Assembly (NCBI RefSeq): GCF_947488465.1
Contig: NZ_CANKZA010000001.1
Span: forward strand, 124,001-188,000
Length of the DNA stretch: 64,000 nt
Reading direction: 5' to 3'
Source: an uncultured Microbacterium sp.
GTDB taxonomy: Bacteria; Actinomycetota; Actinomycetes; Actinomycetales; Microbacteriaceae
Part shown: positions 41,022-48,848 of the stretch, piece by piece
How the letters are laid out: every line of letters begins with the position of its first letter
Position numbering within the stretch: position 1 is the stretch's first letter
Notes under the pieces: generated by a model
What the model saw: the letters and a program-made list of their open reading frames with translations, nothing else
Database searches by the model: none
Told to the model about the DNA's origin: nothing
Position numbers and translations under genes: made by a program

Positions 41022-43694
41022 TCAGCCCGTGTTCTGGAGCCCCGCCGCGACGCCGCTGACCGACAGCAGCAGCAGGCGCTGCCACTCGGGTGGGGCGTCG
41101 GAGGCCGACTCGCCGGTGCGGAGCACCCGAAGGGCCCGCAGCTGCAGCAGGGAGAGCGCGTCGACGTAGGGGCTGCGCATCTTCACCGCGCGCTGCAGCA
41201 CCGGCTTGTTTGCGAGCAGGCCCTCACCGCCGGTGATCTTGATCACCCAGTCTTGCGTCAGGAGCATCTCGTCCATCACGAGGGAGGCGAGATCGTCACG
41301 GTCGCCGAGGTCGAGGTAGCGACGGGCGATGCGCGCGTCTGCCTTCGCAAGGCTCATGCCGACGTTGTCGATCACTGTGCGAAAGAGCGGCCATTCGGCG
41401 TAGGCGCTCCGGAGGAGATCCTCGTCGCCGACCGCGTCGAGCGCCGTACCGAGGCCAAACCAGCCGGCCAGGTTGATGCGGGCCTGCGACCACGCGAACA
41501 CCCACGGAATGGCGCGGAGATCTTCCAGCGACTCGACTGACAGGCCTCGCCGCGCGGGACGCGAGCCGAGCGCGAGCAGGCCGATCTCCTCCATCGGCGT
41601 GACGGTGGCGAACCACTGCGCGAATCCCTCGTTTTTCACGAGCGAGAAGAACCGCTCGCGCGAGGCGGTGTCCATCGTGGCAGCGACCGGAGCGAAACGC
41701 TCGGCGGCGTCGCGGTTGCGCTGCTCGATCGAGGGCGCGGATGCGAGGAGCACCGCCGCCGCGACCTGATCGATGTGACGCATCGCGATGGCCGGGTCTC
41801 CGTAACGGGCGAAGATGACCTCGCCCTGTTCGGTCAGCTTGAAGCGGCCGTCCACCGAGTGCGGCGGCTGCGCGAGGATCGCCGAATTGGCAGGTCCGCC
41901 GCCGCGGCCGAGCGCGCCGCCGCGGCCGTGGAAGAGGGTGAGGTGGATGCCGGCATCCTGCGCCCATGCCGCGATCAACGCCTGCGCCTCGTACAGGGCG
42001 AGGTTCGCCGCCACGGGGCCGACATCCTTCGAAGAATCGGAGTAGCCGAGCATGACTTCCAGGCGACGGTCCGTCGCGTCGAGCCGCGCGGCGAAGTCGG
42101 GGTGGCTGACGATCTCGGCCATGATCCCGGGCGCTGCCTGCAGGTCGGCGAAGGTCTCGAAGAGGGGGATGACATCCAGCACCGGCGCGGTGCCGCCGGG
42201 GCCGACCGCGAAGCGGGCCAACTCGTGGACGGCAGCGAGATCGGCAGCCGACGTCGTGAACGACACGATGTAGCGACCCGCGGCGCGCGGCCCGTAGCGA
42301 CGCTGGACTTGCGCGATCGTGCGGAAGACTTCCAGTACCTCTTCGGCCTGTGTGCTGAGCGCGCCCCCCGCGCGGCATTCCTCGAGCACCTTCGCGTGCA
42401 CGGCCGAGTGCTGGCGCACTTCGAGTTCAGCGAGGTGGAACCCGAACGTCTCGACCTGCCACAGCAGTTGCTGGAGGTGCCCGTAGGCCTGCCGCGGTGC
42501 GCCGGCGGCGACGAGCGAAGATTGCACGATACGCAGGTCGGCGAGCAGGTGCTCCGGGTCCCGGTAGGCGAGGTCCGCGTCGCGCCGGCGGGTGGCGGTG
42601 ATGCGGCGGGTGAGGAGCAGCATGACCCGCTTGTGCGGCTCGCCCTTCGCGCGCTTGGCGGCGTCGGCAGCGCCGTCTTCGTCGGCAGCGGCGAGGCTCT
42701 GCGCGAGAGCGGTGAGCGCCTCGCTCGGAGGGGTCGACTCCGCATCGAGCGTGAGGGCTTTCGCGATGCGATCGGCCGAGCGTTCCAGGCCCAGCAGAAT
42801 GTGCTCGGCTGCAATGGCGGCCGCCTTCTTGGTGACCGCGGCCGTCACGAACGGGTTTCCGTCGCGGTCGCCACCGACCCAGGTTCCGAGGCGCACGAAG
42901 GGACGAACCACCGGCGCGCGGCCACCGGCCGCCGGTCCTTGAAGGGCGTCGTCCACGCGGCGGTAGACGTGCGGAACCGCGGTGTAGAGCGTCTCGTCGA
43001 AGACCGCCATGATCGCGCGCACTTCGTCGACCGGGGTCGGCTTCTCGACGCGGAGCGGGGCGGTACGCCACAGCGTGTCGATCTCCTCCAGCATCCGCCG
43101 TTGCGCGCGCCGTTCGTCGGCCCCGCCGCGAAGCGAGGCGTCGTTTTCGCCGAGAAGGGTCACGAGCCGCCGGATGCTCGTGGACACCGCGCGCCGGCGC
43201 GCTTCGGTGGGATGGGCGGTGAAGACGGGGTGGAAGCGCATGTTCTGCAGGCGCTTCAGCGCGGTGTCGTCGCCGACTTCGGCAGCCAACTGCACGAAGG
43301 CAGCAGCCACCGAGTCGGTGGCATCCTCTCGTTCGGGCCGTCCGTCACGTTCGCGCAGTACACGCACACGCTGGTGCTCCTCGGCGAGGTTCACGAGGTG
43401 GAAGTATGCCGTGAACGCGCGCGCGACTTCGTCGGCCCGCTCGACCGAGAACGACTCGGCGATCGAGGCCGCGCGTTCGAACGCTTCGGGGGAGTCGTCG
43501 GTGTACGCCGCGATGGTGGCTTGACGGAGGCGTTCGACGTCGTCGTACAGACCGGGGGAGCCGCTTTCGCGCAGGACACGACCGAGCAGGGAGCCGAGCA
43601 TGCGTACGTCGGCACGCATCTGTTCGGGGAGTTCCTGCTCGGCGTCGCCGCGGCCGACGAGGTCGATGGCTTCGGTGCGGGTGAGTTCGCGCAT
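41022..43694 (-). CDS. ppc: Phosphoenolpyruvate carboxylase
   Basis: Ppc makes oxaloacetate from PEP and bicarbonate to refill the TCA cycle. The 890-residue product has the catalytic His in VFTAHPTEARRR, the bicarbonate/PEP region LGYSDSSKDVGPVAANLALYEAQ, the glycine loop FHGRGGALGRGGGP and the conserved C-terminal end RLLLLSVSGVAAGLQNTG. ATG 43694 follows TAGCGT by six bases on the reverse strand, a leaderless start. No biotin site, as expected. Confidence 0.96.
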   Translation of the reverse strand: MRELTRTEAIDLVGRGDAEQELPEQMRADVRMLGSLLGRVLRESGSPGLYDDVERLRQATIAAYTDDSPEAFERAASIAESFSVERADEVARAFTAYFHLVNLAEEHQRVRVLRERDGRPEREDATDSVAAAFVQLAAEVGDDTALKRLQNMRFHPVFTAHPTEARRRAVSTSIRRLVTLLGENDASLRGGADERRAQRRMLEEIDTLWRTAPLRVEKPTPVDEVRAIMAVFDETLYTAVPHVYRRVDDALQGPAAGGRAPVVRPFVRLGTWVGGDRDGNPFVTAAVTKKAAAIAAEHILLGLERSADRIAKALTLDAESTPPSEALTALAQSLAAADEDGAADAAKRAKGEPHKRVMLLLTRRITATRRRDADLAYRDPEHLLADLRIVQSSLVAAGAPRQAYGHLQQLLWQVETFGFHLAELEVRQHSAVHAKVLEECRAGGALSTQAEEVLEVFRTIAQVQRRYGPRAAGRYIVSFTTSAADLAAVHELARFAVGPGGTAPVLDVIPLFETFADLQAAPGIMAEIVSHPDFAARLDATDRRLEVMLGYSDSSKDVGPVAANLALYEAQALIAAWAQDAGIHLTLFHGRGGALGRGGGPANSAILAQPPHSVDGRFKLTEQGEVIFARYGDPAIAMRHIDQVAAAVLLASAPSIEQRNRDAAERFAPVAATMDTASRERFFSLVKNEGFAQWFATVTPMEEIGLLALGSRPARRGLSVESLEDLRAIPWVFAWSQARINLAGWFGLGTALDAVGDEDLLRSAYAEWPLFRTVIDNVGMSLAKADARIARRYLDLGDRDDLASLVMDEMLLTQDWVIKITGGEGLLANKPVLQRAVKMRSPYVDALSLLQLRALRVLRTGESASDAPPEWQRLLLLSVSGVAAGLQNTG

Positions 43695-43801
43695 CCCTCC
43701 ACGCTAATGGGCCGGTGTTACGTGCATGTCACGGGTAGAATCGCTCGGGGTGTGCCGGGAAGTCTGGTCGGCGTTCGTGTCCCCGACCCCGAAAGGTGCC
43801 C

Positions 43802-44950
43802 ATGGCACTCCTGCGTTCCGCACGGTTTCCCGCCATCCTTCTCCTGGTTGCTGCGGCGCTGGGCCTTGTCCTGGCGAACTCTCCTGTTGCCCCGGCGGCC
43901 TTTGCGATCGCCGACGCCCACCTGGGGATACCCGGCGTCATCGATCTCTCGGTCCGGCATTGGATCTCGGACGGGTTGCTCGCGATTTTCTTCTTCGCCG
44001 CCGCGATCGAGTTGCAATACGAACTCACCACCGGTCAACTGAACTCGGCCAAGCGTGCCGTGCTCCCCGCGCTCGCCGCCGCCGGCGGCGTCATCATCCC
44101 GGTCGCTGTCTACCTTCTGGTCGCCGGCGGATCGGATGCGGCGTCCGGGTGGCCGATCCCGACGGCGACCGATATCGCCTTCGCGCTCGGGGTACTCGCG
44201 GTGTTCGGGCGAGGCCTGCCGCCGGCCGTGCGGGTGTTCCTGCTGGCTCTGGCGATCCTCGACGACATCGTCGGGATCGTCTTCATCGCGGTCCTGTTCA
44301 CGTCCGACGTGAACTTCGCGATGATCCTGCTCGCGCTTGTCTTCATCGTGATCTTCGCGGTGTGCAGCCGCCTCGTCGACACACGCGGGGGCCGGTGGGC
44401 AGTCGTCGGCATGGTGATCTCCGGGATCGGCACCTGGTACGCCGTGCATGAGTCGGGGGTGCACGCGACGATCGCGGGCGTGGTTCTCGGTCTCGTGATG
44501 GCCCAGCAGCCTGCGCTGCGGGTGCGCCATGAGATCGAACCGTGGGTCAACGCCATCGTGCTGCCGTTGTTCGCTCTGGTGGCTGCGCTCGTCGTGATCC
44601 CGCAGGTGTCAGCGGGTGAGTTGTCGCCGGCGTTCTGGGGCGTGCTCCTGGCACTTCCGGTCGGAAAGCTCATCGGCATCGCCGGTGCGGGCTGGATCGC
44701 GCAGCGGGTTCTTCGGGTTCCTGCGGCGCAGGCGCTGCCGTTCGGTGATCTCCTCGCGGCCGGTGCCCTCGGCGGCATCGGGTTCACCGTGTCGCTCCTC
44801 CTGTCGGAACTCGCCTTTGCGGGGGCGCCCGGCATCCGGGATCAAGCGACGCTCGGCGTGCTCGCCGGGTCCGGCATCTCGTTGATTCTCGCCGCCGGGC
44901 TCGTATCCTGGCGGGCATGGCATCATCGACGGGTTCTGCAGGCGAGTTGA
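43802..44950 (+). CDS. nhaA: Na+/H+ antiporter NhaA
   Basis: NhaA exports Na+ in exchange for protons. The 382-residue, roughly 12-helix product has the NhaA blocks DGLLAIFFFAAAIELQYEL, PTATDIAFALGVLAVFGRGL with the ion-binding region, and LALAILDDIVGIVFIAVLF with the paired Asp residues. A TAGAAT -10 box lies at about 43735 and GAAAGG precedes ATG 43802; GTG 43796 is an alternative. The 3' end overlaps mazG by 34 bases. Confidence 0.93.
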   Translation: MALLRSARFPAILLLVAAALGLVLANSPVAPAAFAIADAHLGIPGVIDLSVRHWISDGLLAIFFFAAAIELQYELTTGQLNSAKRAVLPALAAAGGVIIPVAVYLLVAGGSDAASGWPIPTATDIAFALGVLAVFGRGLPPAVRVFLLALAILDDIVGIVFIAVLFTSDVNFAMILLALVFIVIFAVCSRLVDTRGGRWAVVGMVISGIGTWYAVHESGVHATIAGVVLGLVMAQQPALRVRHEIEPWVNAIVLPLFALVAALVVIPQVSAGELSPAFWGVLLALPVGKLIGIAGAGWIAQRVLRVPAAQALPFGDLLAAGALGGIGFTVSLLLSELAFAGAPGIRDQATLGVLAGSGISLILAAGLVSWRAWHHRRVLQAS

Positions 44951-45678
44951 GCGAGACTGACCCTCTTCGGGGTGCCGCCGACACCATGCGGGCGGTGCGC
45001 CAGGGGTGCGTGTGGTCGCAGCAGATCACGCACGCCGATCTCGTGCCCTACCTCGTGGAGGAGAGCGCCGAGCTGATCGACGCCGTCGAGGCCGGTACGC
45101 GCGCCGATCTCCGCGAAGAGCTCGGCGATCTGCTGTGGCAGGTCCTCTTCCACGCAGCGATCGCCGCGGAGGATCCCGACGACCCGTTCGACATCGATGA
45201 CGTCGCCGCGACGCTGTCCGAGAAGATGATCCGCCGGCATCCCCACGTCTTCGCGGATGCCGTGGCCGCGACGCCCGAAGAAGTCCTCATCCATTGGAAC
45301 GCCGCGAAGGCGGCCGAAAAGCACGAGCGTCGCTCCGTGCTCGACGGGATCTCGCCGCACATGCCACCCTTGTCCCTCGCCCAGAAGCTCCTCGGCCGTG
45401 CCTCCGCGCTGGTGACCCCGCCGTCTGCCTCGGCCCCCACCCCGTCGGCGAGACACCCTCTGCGCACCGAGACACCGGCAGCGGAACGGAGTCTCGGTGC
45501 GGCGGTGGTGTCTCGCGGCAGCGGGGGCTGGAGCGGGGTGCAGAGCGAAGAGGAGCTCGGCGAGGTGCTGCTCGAGGCCGTCGGGGCAGCGCGCGAACGG
45601 GGCTGGGATGCCGAGCGCGCCCTGCGCGGGGCGATCCGCCGCCTCGAGGGCGAGATCCGCGCGGCCGAAGCCGGCTGA
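44917..45678 (+). CDS. mazG: MazG nucleoside triphosphate pyrophosphohydrolase with in-frame palindromic insert
   Basis: MazG hydrolyses NTPs and dNTPs to monophosphates, cleaning damaged nucleotides. The 253-residue product has VPYLVEESAELIDAV and LREELGDLLWQVLFHAAIA (metal-binding Glu and Asp of the all-alpha NTPase) and IRRHPHVFADA. After MPPLSLAQKLLGRASALVTP a foreign-looking stretch (about 172-205, with SARHPLRTETPAAERSLG) is encoded by a 69-base nested palindrome; the family ending resumes at VQSEEELGEVLLEAVGAAR. Overlap with nhaA suggests coupled translation. Confidence 0.92.
   Translation: MASSTGSAGELSETDPLRGAADTMRAVRQGCVWSQQITHADLVPYLVEESAELIDAVEAGTRADLREELGDLLWQVLFHAAIAAEDPDDPFDIDDVAATLSEKMIRRHPHVFADAVAATPEEVLIHWNAAKAAEKHERRSVLDGISPHMPPLSLAQKLLGRASALVTPPSASAPTPSARHPLRTETPAAERSLGAAVVSRGSGGWSGVQSEEELGEVLLEAVGAARERGWDAERALRGAIRRLEGEIRAAEAG
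45448..45516. repeat. Nested palindrome inside mazG
   Basis: Outer arms GCGAGACACC (45448-45457) and GGTGTCTCGC (45507-45516) are perfect (10 pairs). Inner arms CGCACCGAGAC (45463-45473) and GTCTCGGTGCG (45491-45501) are perfect (11 pairs). The CGAGACACC core recurs as a direct repeat in each half. The whole element is translated in frame as part of MazG. Confidence 0.9.
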
Positions 45679-45702
45679 CGGCGAGGGTACTCGAGCCCTG
45701 GC

Positions 45703-45787
45703 GTTCACAACTCCGGAGATCGTGCACCCAGCAGCTCCAATCGGGTGACAGGCGCCCGCCGTGGACCGAATCTCCGGAGTTGTGAAC
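45703..45787. repeat. Long inverted repeat between mazG and hisS
   Basis: GTTCACAACTCCGGAGAT (45703-45720) and ATCTCCGGAGTTGTGAAC (45770-45787) are perfect 18-base inverted copies around a 49-base centre. CTCCGGAG within each arm is itself palindromic. It begins 25 bases after mazG and ends 57 bases before hisS. Possible terminator for mazG; the long loop and self-complementary arms look more like a mobile or repeated palindromic element. Confidence 0.88.
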
Positions 45788-45844
45788 CGCAGGCCCGGGA
45801 CACCGCCGCGCAGCGACCGGCGGTCGACCTGGAAGAATAGGCCC

Positions 45845-47140
45845 GTGGCATCCGTGAACCCGCCGCGCGGCATGCGCGATTTCCTCCCCGCTGACAAGGC
45901 CCGGCGCGAGCGTGTGCTCGCCGTGATCCGTGAGCGCTACCGCGCGCACGGGTTCGATGAGATCGAGACCCCCGTGGTCGAGGAGTACGCCCGCCTACAC
46001 GCGGGCATCGGCGGCGACAACGAAAAGCTCGCGTTCAACGTGCTCAAGCGCGGGCTGGATGCCGACGCCGTCCGCGCCGCGGCCGACGACCCGGCGGCGC
46101 TGAGCGACCTGGGGCTGCGCTACGACCTCACCGTCCCGTTGGCGCGCTTCTACGCCAGCCACCGCGCGGAGTTGCCGAGTGTGTTCCGCTCCATCCAGAT
46201 GGCCCCGGTGTGGCGCGCCGAGCGCCCGCAGAAGGGGCGCTACCGCCAGTTCGTGCAGTGCGACATCGACATCATCGGCGATGCCACCGCGCGCGCCGAG
46301 GCCGAACTCCTCGTCGCGAGCCTCGACACCCTCGATGCGCTCGGCCTCGAGGGTGGCTCGATCCGCATCAACGACCGTCGCGCGCTCGACTGGATGCTGG
46401 ACAGCTTCGGCTTCACGGCAGAGGAGCGTCCGGGAGTGCTGATCACGATCGACAAGCTCGACAAGATCGGCGTCGACGGTGTGGTCGCCGAGCTTGCGGA
46501 CCGTGGCGCGGCACCGGCCGCTGTCGACACGTTCCGCTCCTTCATGATGCGGCCCCAGACCCTGGAATACCGCCCGTACGGCGAAGGCCAGATTCGCAAG
46601 GCGCTGCCTGTCGGCGCGCCCGACGACATCGTCGCCCACCTGGTCGCGATCGGCGAGGCCGTCGCGGCCGCGCGTCCCTCGGCGGATCTTCCCGGCGAGA
46701 TCCCGCTCGTCTTCGATCCGTTCCTCGTGCGGGGCATGGGGTACTACACCGGCACGATCTTCGAGCTCGCGCATCCGAGTGTGGCGTATTCGCTCGGCGG
46801 CGGTGGGCGTTATGACGGCATGATCGGACGCTTCCTCGGCCAAGACGTGCCGGCGGTCGGGTTCTCGATCGGGTTCGAGCGCATTGTCGACCTCCTGAGT
46901 GGGGGAGAGGATGCCGCGGCATCCGCGGTCGTGCTCGTCCACGACCGCGACGTCCCCGTCGCGGAGCTCGTCGCCCTGAAAGCCGCGCTGATCGGCGAGG
47001 GCGCGCGCGTCCGGCTGGAACAGCGCACGAAGAACCTCAAGGCGCTCCTCGAGCGCGCTGCGGCGGATGGCTACACCGCCTTCGCGACGGTAAGCTCCGG
47101 CATCACCCGCGCCGACCTGGACCTCAAACCCCTGTCCTGA
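45845..47140 (+). CDS. hisS: Histidine-tRNA ligase
   Basis: This is a class II aminoacyl-tRNA synthetase of 431 residues. Motif 1 region PPRGMRDFLPADKARRERVL, motif 2 RSIQMAPVWRAERPQKGRYRQF, HisA loop LVRGMGYYTGTIFELAHP and motif 3 AVGFSIGFERI are present, followed by the anticodon-binding domain. GTG 45845 follows AAGAAT by six bases, a likely leaderless start; the upstream in-frame extension would run through the palindrome and is unlikely. Confidence 0.95.
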   Translation: MASVNPPRGMRDFLPADKARRERVLAVIRERYRAHGFDEIETPVVEEYARLHAGIGGDNEKLAFNVLKRGLDADAVRAAADDPAALSDLGLRYDLTVPLARFYASHRAELPSVFRSIQMAPVWRAERPQKGRYRQFVQCDIDIIGDATARAEAELLVASLDTLDALGLEGGSIRINDRRALDWMLDSFGFTAEERPGVLITIDKLDKIGVDGVVAELADRGAAPAAVDTFRSFMMRPQTLEYRPYGEGQIRKALPVGAPDDIVAHLVAIGEAVAAARPSADLPGEIPLVFDPFLVRGMGYYTGTIFELAHPSVAYSLGGGGRYDGMIGRFLGQDVPAVGFSIGFERIVDLLSGGEDAAASAVVLVHDRDVPVAELVALKAALIGEGARVRLEQRTKNLKALLERAAADGYTAFATVSSGITRADLDLKPLS

Positions 47141-47205
47141 CTCGGGTCATCGTGCGGTCACTCGGGTGACGGCATCCGTTCATCGGCATGCGCTGACATG
47201 TGTGC

Positions 47206-48014
47206 ATGACTCGTGGCCGCGACGTACCGCAGCGCCCCGCTGTCGTCGCGGCCGTGGGCACTCTCGCAGCGGCCGGAATCTTCTTCCTCGGCGGACGAGC
47301 GATGCTCGTGCGGCAAGCCGCCGTGGCGCGCCGCCGCATCGGCAAACCCTTCGAAGACGATGCCCTGGTTGCAGACCGCGTGTGGGGTGAACGCTCCACG
47401 GACCCTCGCTCGAGCTCGTCGTCTTCGGCGACTCGATCGCCGCCGGCCTCGGCGCCGAGCGCCGCAAGGACACCCTCGGTGCACGTCTCGCGCGCCTCGA
47501 GCGGCGTCCCGTCCGGCTGCGCACGGCTGCCGTGGTGGGTGCCGAGTCGTCCATGCTCGGGTCGCAGATCGACGGCCTACCGGCGGGCTACCGCCCCGAT
47601 GTCGCCGTGATCGTCGTCGGCGGCAATGACGTAACGCACCGTGTTCCGGTGTCGACGTCGGTTGCCCATCTCGACGAGGCGATCGGGCGCTTGCAGGATC
47701 TTGGTGCCGCGGTGGTCGTGGGCACCTGCCCGGACCTCGGCTCGCTCCGCCCCGTCCCGCAGCCGCTGCGTGCACTGGGCGCGCGGCTTTCGCGCCACCT
47801 GGCCGATGCGCAAGCGGAGGCCGTCGCCAGCAGGAACGCGCGTGCCGTGTCGCTGCGCCGTGCCGTCGGCCCGTTCTTCGTGACGCAGCCCGACGAAATG
47901 TTCAGCCTCGACCGCTTCCACCCGAGCGCGCTCGGCTACCGGCGCACCGCCGAAGCCCTGCTTCCCGCCGTGCGCGCTGCGTTCGCGGAGGCCCCCGCCA
48001 CCGCCACGGCGTGA
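47206..48014 (+). pseudogene. SGNH/GDSL hydrolase interrupted by a frameshift
   Basis: Two frames together make one membrane-anchored SGNH esterase. The first (ATG 47206) encodes a signal-anchor helix PAVVAAVGTLAAAGIFFLGG and the linker to VWGERST. The second, from about 47400, encodes PSLELVVFGDSIAAGLGAER (block I), VVGGNDVTHR (block III) and DRFHPSALGY (block V with Asp and His). The join is at 47396-47403; adding one G to the GG at 47400-47401 would restore one frame. It may be a real mutation, a sequencing error or, less likely, programmed frameshifting. Confidence 0.75.
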
Positions 48015-48020
48015 CGGTGA

Positions 48021-48848
48021 CTACCGGTAGACCGGCCAGATGGACCCCGCGGCGAACGCCGCCGCGACGGCGAGCACCGTCACGGTGAGCACGACGACAT
48101 CGAGCAGACCGATTCGCAGCTTCGCGAGGCGGATTCGACACCCGTGCGCGTTCGCCGCGCCGTGTGTGAAGCCGCGGGTCTCCAGCGCCTCGACGGTCGT
48201 GCGCACAGATGCGGCGGTGTTGAGGAAGATCGGATAGAACGACAGCACGGCCAGCACCGCCCACTGCGCAGCCACCCGCCATCCCAGCAGGCCTTTCTTC
48301 GCGGGTGGTGCCGTGCGAAGTCGATATCCCTCGAAGACCGTGCTGAACTCCTCGATGAGGATCGGCAGCATCCGATACCCGTAGCTCACCCCGAAGGCGA
48401 GCATCTGCGGGGCGCGGAAGGCGAGCAGCGCGTCGGAGAGCTTCTCGGGGTCGAGCGACACGAACGCGGCCATGCTCGCCAGTGCCACGACGCCGAGCTT
48501 CAGGTTCAACGCGGCCAGCGCGATAAGCGTCTCGATGTTTCCGCCAAACAGCCACGCGGCGATCGACAGGTAGACCACCTCGGTTCCCATGCCGAGCACG
48601 AACAAACCGAGGATGAGCGGGCCGACGCGGGCGAGAAAGATCGAAACCGTTCCGATCGCGAACAGGCACGCCAAGACTGTGATGTTGTGTGTGAACCACG
48701 GCACGATCGCGAGCAGGATGTACCAGATGACGACCGCGCGCGGATCCATCGCGGCGAAGAGTCCGCCGCGCGTCGAATAGGCCGTGCGGATGAGCTCGAG
48801 CTTGATCCACTCCACCGAAAGCACGTCATGATGCACGCGGGCCATCAC
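48021..48848 (-). CDS. ecfT: ECF transporter transmembrane component EcfT
   Basis: EcfT couples ATP hydrolysis by the ATPases to the substrate-binding S component. The 275-residue product has five to six helices (IWYILLAIVPWFTHNITVLA, LGVVALASMAAF and others) and the coupling-helix signatures with Ala-Arg-Gly-like ETRGFTHGAANAHG near residue 240. Its start overlaps the ATPase gene by four bases. Together with the two genes upstream it forms a complete ECF transporter. Confidence 0.85.
   Translation of the reverse strand: MMARVHHDVLSVEWIKLELIRTAYSTRGGLFAAMDPRAVVIWYILLAIVPWFTHNITVLACLFAIGTVSIFLARVGPLILGLFVLGMGTEVVYLSIAAWLFGGNIETLIALAALNLKLGVVALASMAAFVSLDPEKLSDALLAFRAPQMLAFGVSYGYRMLPILIEEFSTVFEGYRLRTAPPAKKGLLGWRVAAQWAVLAVLSFYPIFLNTAASVRTTVEALETRGFTHGAANAHGCRIRLAKLRIGLLDVVVLTVTVLAVAAAFAAGSIWPVYR

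Noticed and set aside
45761-45844. Upstream extension of hisS
   Set aside because: It would translate the right arm of the 18-base inverted repeat and skip the AAGAAT-N6-GTG start; synthetase homology begins at PPRGMRDFLP.
47200-47610. First frame of the SGNH locus as a separate small gene
   Set aside because: After VWGERST it becomes Ser/Arg-rich out-of-frame sequence; it is the anchor half of the frameshifted hydrolase.
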